From positions 1-35,013 of the IMG/VR virus record IMGVR_UViG_3300013306_000038: 35,013 nucleotides of DNA. The stretch is one strand, 5' to 3'. Shown here piece after piece: positions 28,452-34,442 of this stretch (its first letter is position 1; each line of letters starts with the position of its first letter). Under the pieces are notes generated by a model. That model saw nothing but the letters and a program-made list of their open reading frames with translations, was not told the origin of the DNA and searched no databases. The position numbers and the translations under genes are program-made. Source of the DNA: a virus.

Positions 28452-29096
28452 TCACTTCGATGTGTCTGCAACCGCGTATTGCTTCTGACCGTTCGTATCG
28501 ACCATCACGGGTTGCGTCGGCGAGTAACCTTTCGGCTTCACCATGCACTTGCGTCCGCCCGTCATTTCTGCCGTGGCTTGGATCGCGTCATAGATCTCGC
28601 TCGATACCATGCAACGCAGGTTGAATGCGATTTGCATGTCTTGCGCTTTCAGAGCGTCGGTCGGCTCGATCACGTTCTGACGTGCGAAGTCGTTTGATAC
28701 CCAACCCTTCTGGCAGTCTTCGAGCCCGTTGCCGAATCCGAAATAGATCGATGCGCCCGGCCCTGCTGCCCCGGCTTGTGCTTTCGTGCCGTAGCAGTTG
28801 TATTGCGAACCGCCTGCCCCGTATGCGCCAGCAATCGGCGCGGAGACGTTGAGGATCGTTTCGGTTGTGTGCGCCGGATTGGCGTTGAACGTTTGCCCGG
28901 CGATTGCGCTCGATCGAGCATCGGCGTTTTGGTTTGCGACCGCGTTCGCAGATTGACCCGGCGTCGCGCCCGGCGATCCAGTCAGCGCGGCAGATGGCCC
29001 AATCGTGGGCGTGCCGACTGCTTGAGCGCTTGCCAGCGCGGAAAACATCAGCATCGTCGAGGCGAAGGCCGCGATAAACAAATTCTTGAGTTTCAT
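28452..29096 (-). CDS. Secreted/periplasmic phage protein with signal peptide (214 aa)
   Basis: The N-terminus is a classical signal peptide: M-K-L-K-N-L, a hydrophobic core (L-F-I-A-A-F-A-S-T-M-L-M-F-S-A-L), then A-S-A-Q-A with likely cleavage at about residue 23-25. The mature part is alanine/glycine/asparagine-rich at first, then has four cysteines (Y-N-C-Y-G, E-D-C-Q-K, L-R-C-M, R-K-C-M) that could form two disulfides in the periplasm. The C-terminal pattern C-Y-G...D-C...L-R-C-M resembles secreted proteins seen in other proteobacterial phages, of unknown role. A GGAAG site precedes the ATG. It pairs with the next gene, another secreted protein. Confidence 0.75.
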   Translation of the reverse strand: MKLKNLFIAAFASTMLMFSALASAQAVGTPTIGPSAALTGSPGATPGQSANAVANQNADARSSAIAGQTFNANPAHTTETILNVSAPIAGAYGAGGSQYNCYGTKAQAGAAGPGASIYFGFGNGLEDCQKGWVSNDFARQNVIEPTDALKAQDMQIAFNLRCMVSSEIYDAIQATAEMTGGRKCMVKPKGYSPTQPVMVDTNGQKQYAVADTSK

Positions 29097-29196
29097 GTTT
29101 CTTCCGATTCTTATCAGTTTGGAAAGTGGAAGGGCGCAACGCCTTAACCCCGATCAGACGCCGCGCCCCTCGTTCTGCAACCAGATCGACGCGAGC

Positions 29197-29643
29197 TTAG
29201 AAGCCGGTCGAATAGTTGATGCCACTGTAAGCCGTGGACGAATAATCGCCGCCGCCGCCAGACTTGCCCGTGCCGTATGCATCGCCCGTCGTCTTGCCGA
29301 CTGCGTTCGCATACGAGTCCGCCGCGCCACCGTTTACGCTTTGGCTGAAACCGCCTGCAGCGCCGATTCCTGCAGCAGCGCCCGGGGCATAACCGCCGAC
29401 CGCGCCAGCGCCGACCACGATCACGGTTCCGGCGTAGGACGTGGCGTTGCCGCCGCTGTTCGCTTGCTGATACGACTTGCCGTTGCCGTTCGTGCCTGCC
29501 GTCGAGCCAGCGCCGCCGCTGAAGTCAACCGATGAATTCACGCCGCCAGCGAACGAACCTGCAGCTTGAGCATGACCGGTGAAGACCAGCGAAGACAGAG
29601 CCAGTGCAGCAGCGATCGAAGACATGCGAAATGCGTTTTTCAT
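29197..29643 (-). CDS. Secreted glycine/serine-rich protein with signal peptide (148 aa)
   Basis: The signal peptide is M-K-N-A-F-R-M-S-S-I-A-A-A-L-A-L-S-S-L-V-F-T-G-H-A-Q-A with cleavage after A-Q-A. The mature chain is low in charge and rich in G, S, A, N and Y (G-G-V-N-S-S, Y-Q-Q-A-N-S-G-G-N-A-T-S-Y-A), a composition like surface fibres or amyloid-prone proteins. The middle has a hydrophobic A/G segment (V-I-V-V-G-A-G-A-V-G-G-Y). No cysteines. A GGAG site lies at good spacing. Function unknown. Confidence 0.75.
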   Translation of the reverse strand: MKNAFRMSSIAAALALSSLVFTGHAQAAGSFAGGVNSSVDFSGGAGSTAGTNGNGKSYQQANSGGNATSYAGTVIVVGAGAVGGYAPGAAAGIGAAGGFSQSVNGGAADSYANAVGKTTGDAYGTGKSGGGGDYSSTAYSGINYSTGF

Positions 29644-29704
29644 TTTTGAAACTCCACAAGGTTGAGATTGGTTTTGATTTGCCCGTGGTCCCGACAGGCG
29701 GCAG

Positions 29705-29738
29705 GTTCTTCTACTGACTTAGCCCCAATGAAGGGGCT
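29705..29738 (-). terminator. Gene-end hairpin with repeated flank (copy 1)
   Basis: An AGCCCC/GGGGCT stem (29721-29726 and 29733-29738) follows the stop codon of the 29744 gene on the minus strand. It is flanked by GTTCTTCTACTGACT (29705-29719), which recurs exactly at 30250-30264. There is no T-run, so it may terminate weakly or stabilise the mRNA end. Confidence 0.5.
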
Positions 29739-29743
29739 TGAGG

Positions 29744-29980
29744 TTATGAAAATTGAGCGAGAACTTTAGGGTCTAGGTTTCTTGCTATCGTCGTATCGAC
29801 GACAAGCTCTGTTACCTGCTGGCCCAACAAAACGTGAGAAACCTCATACTCGATTCGAACGATTTCATCCTTGCTGTTCTTCGTGATCAAGATGTCGGTA
29901 ATCGTTTCTTGCCGTGCAACCTTGCGGCCTTGTGAGCGCATGAACGAAAGGCCGATCGGGAAGCGTGCTTTGCGAATCAT
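29744..29980 (-). CDS. Hypothetical protein (78 aa)
   Basis: The ATG at 29980 has AAAAGGATAG upstream and was preferred over a longer frame that runs through the 5' leader. The product is basic at the start (M-I-R-K-A-R-F-P-I-G, R-S-Q-G-R-K-V-A-R) and beta-rich after (I-T-D-I-L-I-T-K-N, I-V-R-I-E-Y-E-V-S-H-V-L). No family is recognised. It is driven by promoter P2 (30036-30064). Confidence 0.7.
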   Translation of the reverse strand: MIRKARFPIGLSFMRSQGRKVARQETITDILITKNSKDEIVRIEYEVSHVLLGQQVTELVVDTTIARNLDPKVLAQFS

Positions 29981-30035
29981 TTTTCTATCCTTTTCTTTGG
30001 TTTCTGGTCGGGTCTTGCTGCAACCCATGACTAGA

Positions 30036-30075
30036 ATCTTACTTTTTATGAACTAGCAACGCAAGCACTATTTCA
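30036..30075 (-). promoter_or_regulatory. Promoter P2 with TGAAATAG box
   Basis: Minus-strand TTGCGT (30059-30064) and TAAGAT (30036-30041) are 17 bases apart. A TGAAATAG box (30068-30075) lies three bases upstream of the -35, and CTAGTTCA (30049-30056) is in the spacer, so the two boxes face each other as an inverted pair. The transcript would begin near the GATTCTAGTCATGGG leader shared with P3. Confidence 0.65.
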
Positions 30076-30109
30076 GAAATATTTGTTCTTTTTGCAACAT
30101 CTCGAAAAG

Positions 30110-30250
30110 CATCAATAGCGCACGTTTGTCTTTTCCACTAGAACAGATCCGGATCGACATTCTAGGGTGCAGAAAATTTGTCGCGGCGCTTGCCGGGTGT
30201 ACAGGCCGGTTCCGCTTCCCGACTCGTTTTCCAAACGTGCGCTATTGATG
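30110..30250. repeat. 141-bp non-coding element bounded by 19-bp perfect inverted repeats
   Basis: CATCAATAGCGCACGTTTG at 30110-30128 is the exact reverse complement of 30232-30250. The 103 bases between contain a nested dyad, CTAGAA (30138-30143) with TTCTAG (30160-30165) around the palindrome GATCCGGATC (30146-30155). No coding frame with a ribosome site covers it. It could fold as a long stem-loop RNA, or be a MITE-like or invertible element. No flanking target duplication was seen. It fills the 308-base gap between genes at 29981-30289, together with promoter P2. Confidence 0.75.
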
Positions 30251-30283
30251 TTCTTCTACTGACTAAGCCCCGTCTGGCGGGGC
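30250..30283 (-). terminator. Gene-end hairpin with repeated flank (copy 2)
   Basis: A GCCCCG/CGGGGC stem (30267-30272 and 30278-30283) follows the stop codon of the 30290 gene on the minus strand. The flank GTTCTTCTACTGACT (30250-30264) is identical to that at 29705-29719. Its last base abuts the inverted-repeat element. Confidence 0.5.
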
Positions 30284-30289
30284 GTTGGG

Positions 30290-30508
30290 TTACTTTTTGA
30301 TTTTGTTGAACCGTTCGATAACTTCGTTGCGCGTTCCTTTGAAGTGAAGGAGCCATTTCCCGACCATGCGACCCGAACGATAGTTTTCACGGAACACATA
30401 AATACCGTAAGACGAACCCGTCAATTCGCACACTCGCTTTGCAGCGATGATCTTTTCACCCTTGCCGTTTTTGCCTACACATTCGGCGATGGTCAGAAGT
30501 GTGCTCAT
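30290..30508 (-). CDS. Hypothetical basic protein (72 aa)
   Basis: ATG 30508 has an AAGGGGAAA site. The product is basic and compact: strands around I-I-A-A-K-R-V-C-E-L-T-G and Y-G-I-Y-V-F-R-E-N, then K-W-L-L-H-F-K-G-T-R-N-E-V-I-E-R-F as a C-terminal helix. No family is recognised. It is controlled by promoter P1 and closed by a hairpin, so it is a single-gene unit. Confidence 0.73.
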   Translation of the reverse strand: MSTLLTIAECVGKNGKGEKIIAAKRVCELTGSSYGIYVFRENYRSGRMVGKWLLHFKGTRNEVIERFNKIKK

Positions 30509-30544
30509 TTCGTTTCCCCTTGCTCGTTTCGTTTCAGTGACTCT

Positions 30545-30585
30545 AGTATCGTCGAAAGTGAACTAAGCCGTCAACACTATTTCAC
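30545..30585 (-). promoter_or_regulatory. Promoter P1 with TGAAATAG box
   Basis: TTGACG (30569-30574) and GATACT (30545-30550) are spaced by 18 bases on the minus strand. TGAAATAG (30578-30585) lies three bases upstream of the -35, and a TTAGTTCA box is in the spacer. A third box, TGAATTAG on the plus strand, lies near 30596. It drives the 30290-30508 gene. Confidence 0.65.
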
Positions 30586-30618
30586 AAATATTTTTGAATT
30601 AGTGGACTAGGGGAAACA

Positions 30619-30918
30619 CTACCCCTGATAGTACAGACCATCGTTGTCCCGATCGCGCTCATGTTTCAGTTCGAGATGGAACGCTTCCGGGGTTTGCGAA
30701 TCCCAACGAACCATGCGCCTCCTGCTTTCAGAGCGCTGGATATCAAGCCCGATTAGCTGCGCGGCAGTGCGTTCCGTTGCGCCCAATCTGTGCAGAACTT
30801 CTGTGTAAATTTGAGCGGTCCGCGCGACGCTCAACCGATGTTCAGCAGCGATTTCCGAAAACGTCTTGCCGTGCGCGTGGTCGATTGAGATCCGCAGATC
30901 CCGGCGTGAGATCAGCAT
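30619..30918 (-). CDS. Helix-turn-helix protein, sigma-region-4-like (99 aa)
   Basis: ATG 30918 overlaps the upstream stop (TAATG). Residues about 8-40 (I-S-I-D-H-A-H-G-K-T-F-S-E-I-A-A-E-H-R-L, then S-V-A-R-T-A-Q-I-Y-T-E-V) match the helix-turn-helix of sigma-70 region 4 and related regulators (E-I-A then S-x-x-R-x-x-Q-I). The second half is arginine-rich (Q-R-S-E-S-R-R-R-M-V-R-W). It may be a transcription regulator acting on the phage promoters of this arm; that role is inference. Confidence 0.68.
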   Translation of the reverse strand: MLISRRDLRISIDHAHGKTFSEIAAEHRLSVARTAQIYTEVLHRLGATERTAAQLIGLDIQRSESRRRMVRWDSQTPEAFHLELKHERDRDNDGLYYQG

Positions 30919-31160
30919 TACCAAGCCCCGCAATCGAAATGGCAGTGATCAGACAAAGCGATGACGCCCGATTGCCGTTCCGTGACCGTTGTATCGCGGC
31001 GCATATGCGAAGGGTCTTCCGGTTTCATCGCATAGATGTTTCCGCCTGCCTCGAAGTAGAGATGCGAGCCTTCACCGTGTTCTTTCTCAAGAGCTTCATG
31101 AAGTTCGTTGATCTCGATCGCGAGCTTATCGAGGCGCTTTTGCAATTGAGCTTTGGTCAC
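30918..31160 (-). CDS. Hypothetical protein with N-terminal coiled coil (80 aa)
   Basis: GTG 31160 overlaps the preceding stop (GTGA). Residues 3-35 are a charged helix (Q-L-Q-K-R-L-D-K-L-A-I-E-I-N-E-L-H-E-A-L). The rest is polar and ends H-C-H-F-D-C-G-A-W, a small Cys/His cluster. Function unknown. Confidence 0.7.
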   Translation of the reverse strand: MTKAQLQKRLDKLAIEINELHEALEKEHGEGSHLYFEAGGNIYAMKPEDPSHMRRDTTVTERQSGVIALSDHCHFDCGAW

Positions 31161-31321
31161 TTGACCCCCTTCGCATCCCGGTAACCCATGAGGTAAGCGA
31201 TCGACGGAACCGCGCGTTGCGTGCGCTTCATCATGGCGTCGTTCCATCCCCGGCAGTAGTCCATGTTGCGTTGAACTTCTTGCTGCTGCCCGTTCAGTTT
31301 CTTGATTGCTTCCATTTTCAT
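31157..31321 (-). CDS. Hypothetical small protein (54 aa)
   Basis: ATG 31321 overlaps the upstream stop (ATGA); ATG 31315 is also possible. The product is a helical, basic and glutamine-rich N-terminus (M-E-A-I-K-K-L-N-G-Q-Q-Q-E-V-Q-R) followed by Y-C-R-G-W-N-D-A-M-M and S-I-A-Y-L-M-G-Y-R-D-A. No family is recognised. Confidence 0.68.
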   Translation of the reverse strand: MKMEAIKKLNGQQQEVQRNMDYCRGWNDAMMKRTQRAVPSIAYLMGYRDAKGVK

Positions 31322-31506
31322 TTCACCAATGTAACGCCGATGTACGGCATGAATGTTCGAGCTTGCGAGGGGATCGCGAGACCGCGTTCGTTGATCGGAT
31401 ATCCTTTCGTGCCTGACACTTTGATGAAGAGCCGATGCGGGTTCGCAACCGTCGATTCGCATCGAAAGATTTGCCCTTGGATCAGGTCCGCGAATGTGAG
31501 AGTCAT
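31318..31506 (-). CDS. Hypothetical beta-rich small protein (62 aa)
   Basis: ATG 31506 lies two bases from the upstream stop. The sequence is a run of short strands (G-Q-I-F-R-C-E-S, R-L-F-I-K-V-S-G, F-M-P-Y-I-G-V-T-L-V) with an R-C-E-S turn, likely a small beta barrel of the kind seen at 21377. Function unknown. Confidence 0.7.
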   Translation of the reverse strand: MTLTFADLIQGQIFRCESTVANPHRLFIKVSGTKGYPINERGLAIPSQARTFMPYIGVTLVK

Positions 31507-31508
31507 GA

Positions 31509-31742
31509 TCAGTTTTTACTCTTGTGATAGATGACTGCCTCGATCAGATCGTGCGCCATCTGAAGCGCTTCGTCGGGCGTCATGTGCAGCTTCAGACCAG
31601 ATCCAAGCATTTCAGGATGCGAGTTATGCACGGCGCTAAACTCGATCATGATCCCCTTCGCGTCTGAGCGCGGAACACGAATGAACCGGTTAACGTCGAT
31701 CAGCTTCGCCGCGCGCTTGTTGAATTTTTCGTCGATGACCAT
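31509..31742 (-). CDS. Hypothetical protein (77 aa)
   Basis: ATG 31742 overlaps the stop of the small membrane-protein gene (TAATG). It contains strands (F-I-R-V-P-R-S, G-I-M-I-E-F-S-A-V) and a C-terminal helix (P-D-E-A-L-Q-M-A-H-D-L-I-E-A-V-I). No family is recognised. Confidence 0.73.
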   Translation of the reverse strand: MVIDEKFNKRAAKLIDVNRFIRVPRSDAKGIMIEFSAVHNSHPEMLGSGLKLHMTPDEALQMAHDLIEAVIYHKSKN

Positions 31743-31864
31743 TACGCGATCCCTTCAAGGTAAGCTTCGAACCCCGCCAACACGACGGCGCTCGCAGTGA
31801 TGATGATCGAGGCGAACACAAAGACGCTCGCTTGATACGCTGTGATGTTGGCGAGAATAAGCAT
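31742..31864 (-). CDS. Small single-pass membrane protein (40 aa)
   Basis: ATG 31864 is two bases from the upstream stop, and the TAA stop overlaps the next start (TAATG), so the frame is held by coupling on both sides. Residues 12-31 (A-S-V-F-V-F-A-S-I-I-I-T-A-S-A-V-V-L-A-G) form one membrane helix. Function unknown. Confidence 0.65.
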   Translation of the reverse strand: MLILANITAYQASVFVFASIIITASAVVLAGFEAYLEGIA

Positions 31865-31866
31865 GA

Positions 31867-32169
31867 TCAGGCGTTCGTCGAGTTGTCGAGCGCTTCCATT
31901 GCGCTTTCGAGCGTATCGAGATCGATCAGACCATCGAGCGCTTCCATTGCTTCATCGAGATACTGCACGGCCTGTTCTGCCGCCTGACCCTTGTCGCCAC
32001 CTTGCAACGATTCCGGCATGTTGTCGTAATACTCTTGTTCTTCGTCGCGGATCGATTCGAGATCGCCCTTGATCTCTTCTGCTTGGGCCTTGATCAAATC
32101 GATCTGTTCGTTCAATGCTTCCATGCGCGTATGCACGGCGTTGATTTGTTTGCGGCGATCGTTGTTCAT
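31867..32169 (-). CDS. Acidic coiled-coil protein (100 aa)
   Basis: The product starts M-N-N-D-R-R-K-Q-I and is one long acidic helix pair (M-E-A-L-N-E-Q-I-D-L-I-K-A-Q-A-E-E-I, then Q-Y-L-D-E-A-M-E-A-L-D-G-L-I). Similar proteins with the Q-Y-Y-D-N-M-P-E-S-L-Q-G-G-like central loop are common in phages (here Y-Y-D-N-M-P-E-S-L-Q), with unknown role. It is the first gene of this sub-operon; AAAAGGACATC lies upstream. Confidence 0.78.
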   Translation of the reverse strand: MNNDRRKQINAVHTRMEALNEQIDLIKAQAEEIKGDLESIRDEEQEYYDNMPESLQGGDKGQAAEQAVQYLDEAMEALDGLIDLDTLESAMEALDNSTNA

Positions 32170-32202
32170 GATGATGTCCTTTTCTATAGGGTCTGGTACT
32201 GG

Positions 32203-32222
32203 AAAAGCCCCAACGAAGGGGC
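32203..32222 (-). terminator. Terminator hairpin with short T-run
   Basis: A GCCCC/GGGGC stem (32207-32211 and 32218-32222) with a 6-base loop is followed on the minus strand by TTTT. It closes the 32230 gene. The loop and stem are nearly the same as in the 29721-29738 hairpin. Confidence 0.6.
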
Positions 32223-32229
32223 AGTGTCT

Positions 32230-32445
32230 TTACTCGCCGCGACGAATGCCGCGATGGTCGATTTCTTCCTGAACACCCTCGCGGCATTGCGCGATGATGT
32301 CGGCGGCAGTGTATTCGCGCGAATCGACCAGTGTCGAGATTGCAGCGCTCATGCGGTCGCGATACGTGAACAGGTCTTCGTTCGAGAGAACGGCAACGTT
32401 CTTGCGCGTTGCATCCTTCAGCGTGATTTCGATCTTGTCTGCCAT
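32230..32445 (-). CDS. Hypothetical helical protein (71 aa)
   Basis: ATG 32445 follows an AGAAAGGAAAG site. The product starts M-A-D-K-I-E-I-T-L-K-D-A-T-R and is mostly helical (D-L-F-T-Y-R-D-R-M-S-A-A-I-S-T-L, A-A-D-I-I-A-Q-C-R-E-G-V-Q-E-E-I). Promoter P3 lies 48 bases upstream, and a terminator follows, making it a single-gene unit. Function unknown. Confidence 0.75.
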   Translation of the reverse strand: MADKIEITLKDATRKNVAVLSNEDLFTYRDRMSAAISTLVDSREYTAADIIAQCREGVQEEIDHRGIRRGE

Positions 32446-32492
32446 GATTCTTTCCTTTCTGGTTAGAGGGGCGCGTTCACCCCATGACCAGA

Positions 32493-32533
32493 ATCATATA
32501 ATTTTCTGAATTAGCGCGTCAACCACTATTTCA
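32493..32533 (-). promoter_or_regulatory. Promoter P3 with TGAAATAG box
   Basis: TTGACG (32517-32522) and TATGAT (32493-32498) are spaced by 18 bases on the minus strand. TGAAATAG (32526-32533) lies three bases upstream of the -35 and includes the stop codon of the 32531 gene; CTAATTCA is in the spacer. The leader GATTCTGGTCATGGGG is shared with P2 and starts a GGGG...CCCC hairpin. Confidence 0.7.
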
Positions 32534-32950
32534 CAAATTTTTGACGAAAGTTCCATCTTCTAGGATTGTGGCGAACGAGGCGACGAAATCAACCTCGTGT
32601 TTCACCTTGACCGCTACACGAGAGCCGTCTTCGCTCACGCGCAACGTGTCGATCGTCCAACCGATTTTAGCGGCCTTGACGCACGTCGGAACCTGACAAT
32701 CTTTCAGCAGCATCGCGGCATTGATCGCCGCCGTCAGGTTCGCCATGAACGGCCCGGTCTGGTTCACGCATCCGGAAGACGCATCGAGCCCAAGCGCCTG
32801 AAGTAGCGTCGTCGCGCGCAGGCGTACCGGGTCGGGATAGGTGACGATCACGCCGCTCATGGGATCGACGCGCTGCCATTCATTCAGGCCGTCGATGTGC
32901 TTCATCTGGTCGAGCATGGCGATATACGGCATGCGTGCGGGATCGATCAT
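32531..32950 (-). CDS. Hypothetical protein (139 aa)
   Basis: ATG 32950 overlaps the previous stop (ATGA). The protein has helical segments (R-M-P-Y-I-A-M-L-D-Q-M-K-H, A-T-T-L-L-Q-A-L-G-L, A-A-I-N-A-A-M-L-L) and beta strands near the end (R-V-A-V-K-V-K-H-E-V-D-F-V). The stop codon lies inside the P3 box. No family is recognised. Confidence 0.73.
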   Translation of the reverse strand: MIDPARMPYIAMLDQMKHIDGLNEWQRVDPMSGVIVTYPDPVRLRATTLLQALGLDASSGCVNQTGPFMANLTAAINAAMLLKDCQVPTCVKAAKIGWTIDTLRVSEDGSRVAVKVKHEVDFVASFATILEDGTFVKNL

Positions 32951-33144
32951 ATGATTTCTTCCAAATTTCCATAGGGCTTCGAGGGAACCAGATAGTTCGC
33001 CATGAAGTTCGGAAGATTGCAAGCGTAGTTCCAACCGCAATCCCAATGCAACAGGTGACCGGCAACCGGGCAATTGCAGCGTTCGAGATCATCGCTAGAA
33101 GGCGCGAGACCGGTCGCTTCCTGAAAGTGTTGTGCCGTGATCAT
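32947..33144 (-). CDS. Hypothetical protein with Cys/His cluster (65 aa)
   Basis: ATG 33144 overlaps the upstream stop (ATGA). It contains C-N-C-P-V-A-G-H-L-L-H-W-D-C-G-W-N-Y-A-C, a dense Cys/His array that suggests zinc binding. Function unknown. Confidence 0.73.
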   Translation of the reverse strand: MITAQHFQEATGLAPSSDDLERCNCPVAGHLLHWDCGWNYACNLPNFMANYLVPSKPYGNLEEII

Positions 33145-33347
33145 TGCGTGCTCTTTTCGATTGAATCAAGCTCGCGGCGAAGAACCTCGATCGAGACTTG
33201 AAATTGATAGATTGTTTCGCCGCCGCACGATGACTTAGGCCCTGACAATCGATAACCGCTGTTCATGTCACCGATCGATAGGTACGGGCCTTCAGATCCC
33301 CCAACAACGTTAATAAGGGCGTTCCCGGGTTTCAGATCGACGGTCAT
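33141..33347 (-). CDS. Hypothetical beta-rich protein (68 aa)
   Basis: ATG 33347 overlaps the upstream stop (ATGA). Short strands dominate (A-L-I-N-V-V-G, Y-L-S-I-G-D-M, Y-Q-F-Q-V-S-I), with a C-terminal helix E-V-L-R-R-E-L-D-S-I-E. No family is recognised. Confidence 0.72.
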   Translation of the reverse strand: MTVDLKPGNALINVVGGSEGPYLSIGDMNSGYRLSGPKSSCGGETIYQFQVSIEVLRRELDSIEKSTQ

Positions 33348-33547
33348 TGCGTCGAATCCAAGACAAGCTGAATCACGGCAGCTTCGAAGCGCGCGAACCT
33401 GTCATCAGTCGGAGCCCATTTCCCAAACCACATTGCAATGTCGCGTTCAGCGCCGTTGCAGATCGATTCGACAAGAGCCTTTTGATCTGCCGTGAAATCC
33501 GTATCGCGGATCTCAAGCAGTTCGCTTTCGCGTGCCGTGATAGTCAT
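33344..33547 (-). CDS. Hypothetical helical protein (67 aa)
   Basis: ATG 33547 overlaps the upstream stop (ATGA). It has an acidic helical character (R-E-S-E-L-L-E-I-R-D-T-D-F, A-L-V-E-S-I-C-N-G-A-E-R, F-E-A-A-V-I-Q-L-V-L). No family is recognised. Confidence 0.72.
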   Translation of the reverse strand: MTITARESELLEIRDTDFTADQKALVESICNGAERDIAMWFGKWAPTDDRFARFEAAVIQLVLDSTQ

Positions 33548-33945
33548 TTTCCACTCACTTTTTGAAAGAAATCGCGCACGTCGTTGAACGGCCCGATGTA
33601 GTCAGATTCAATTTCCCAAACGAACCACGTGTTGGGCGCGCGAACAGTTCGCTCAACTTCATACTTCGTGTATGAAAGCATCGGCGTTTGCGTCACCTTC
33701 TTATCGATGATGCGAATCTTCCGCTCGAAGGTAATGCCGTACAGCCCTTCATAGCGGTTGCCGACCACGAGCAAGGCGAAGCGTCCCGGAACCTGATGCA
33801 ACGCGATCATATGGCGGGGAAGCTCGCCAAACCGCCCGATCATCGCGGCCTTGATCGGTTCCGGAATATCCTCTTCCTTCAAGCCGGGTTCATTCTCGTT
33901 CACGTTGACCGGCTTACCATACAGATTGATTGGTATCAGGGTCAT
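33544..33945 (-). CDS. Hypothetical protein (133 aa)
   Basis: ATG 33945 is the best start (M-T-L-I-P-I-N-L-Y-G-K-P-V); the longer frame overlaps the small membrane gene. The product has beta strands (F-A-L-L-V-V-G-N-R, I-T-F-E-R-K-I-R-I-I) and a C-terminal W-F-V-W-E-I-E-S-D-Y-I-G. No family is recognised. Confidence 0.7.
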   Translation of the reverse strand: MTLIPINLYGKPVNVNENEPGLKEEDIPEPIKAAMIGRFGELPRHMIALHQVPGRFALLVVGNRYEGLYGITFERKIRIIDKKVTQTPMLSYTKYEVERTVRAPNTWFVWEIESDYIGPFNDVRDFFQKVSGK

Positions 33946-34036
33946 GAGGTTTGTTCCAAGTTCGATGTATGTCGAAAAGAAGTGCCACGAGCGCCAGCGC
34001 TGCAACGCTCGAAGCGATGAATGCGAGCGTGTTCAT
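33914..34036 (-). CDS. Small single-pass membrane protein (40 aa)
   Basis: ATG 34036 shares ATGA with the stop of the secreted-protein gene. Residues 3-21 (T-L-A-F-I-A-S-S-V-A-A-L-A-L-V-A-L-L-F) form a membrane helix, followed by a polar tail. It overlaps the next gene by 32 bases. Coupling and codon use favour a real gene; function unknown. Confidence 0.6.
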   Translation of the reverse strand: MNTLAFIASSVAALALVALLFDIHRTWNKPHDPDTNQSVW

Positions 34037-34392
34037 TGCGCCCAGGTGATAGAAGACGACTGCATGACGCGCGCCGTTCCATCACTCCATGAGATCGTCA
34101 CGATTCGACCATTGCGGACATAGCAACCGAATGCGATTGCATTTCCGTTCGGGTCAAGCTGCGACATTCCGAGCCCTTTCGACTCTCGAAGGAACTGTTT
34201 CACTTTCTTGGATATCCCCGGATCTGATTCGCTCAGTTCTCCAAGGGTCGAGCACGGGAAGTTGGAAAACACCATTTGCGACCCGTCGAAACCGACGCCG
34301 CGCGTTGTGGTCTGCATGTAACCGATGTATTCCGCCTGAGCGTGACCAACGACGCCAAGAGCCAAAGCGAGCATTGCAAAAATTTTCTTCAT
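34033..34392 (-). CDS. Secreted/periplasmic protein with signal peptide (119 aa)
   Basis: Its signal peptide is short and clear (M-K-K-I-F, A-M-L-A-L-A-L-G-V-V-G, H-A-Q-A, cleaved before E-Y). The mature part has two cysteines (F-P-C-S-T and F-G-C-Y-V) that could form a disulfide, and beta strands (I-V-T-I-S-W-S-D-G-T-A-R-V-M). An AGGAAG site precedes it. No family is recognised; it could modify the host envelope. Confidence 0.75.
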   Translation of the reverse strand: MKKIFAMLALALGVVGHAQAEYIGYMQTTTRGVGFDGSQMVFSNFPCSTLGELSESDPGISKKVKQFLRESKGLGMSQLDPNGNAIAFGCYVRNGRIVTISWSDGTARVMQSSSITWAQ

Positions 34393-34413
34393 GATTTTCT
34401 TCCTGTTCTGGTT

Positions 34414-34435
34414 GAGAAAGCCCGGTTCCCCGGGC
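34414..34435 (-). terminator. Terminator-like hairpin
   Basis: A GCCCG/CGGGC stem (34420-34424 and 34431-34435) is followed by TTTCTC on the minus strand. It lies between the 34443 gene and the secreted-protein gene and would reduce read-through. Confidence 0.5.
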
Positions 34436-34442
34436 GCTTGGT

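Noticed and set aside
30180-30240. tRNA-like GGTTCC...CCC stretch in the inverted-repeat element
   Set aside because: No 7-bp acceptor stem or anticodon arm can be built around it.
30162-30356. Minus-strand 64-codon frame across the inverted-repeat element
   Set aside because: It overlaps the end of the 30290 gene, the hairpin and the repeat arm, and its start lies inside another gene without a ribosome site.
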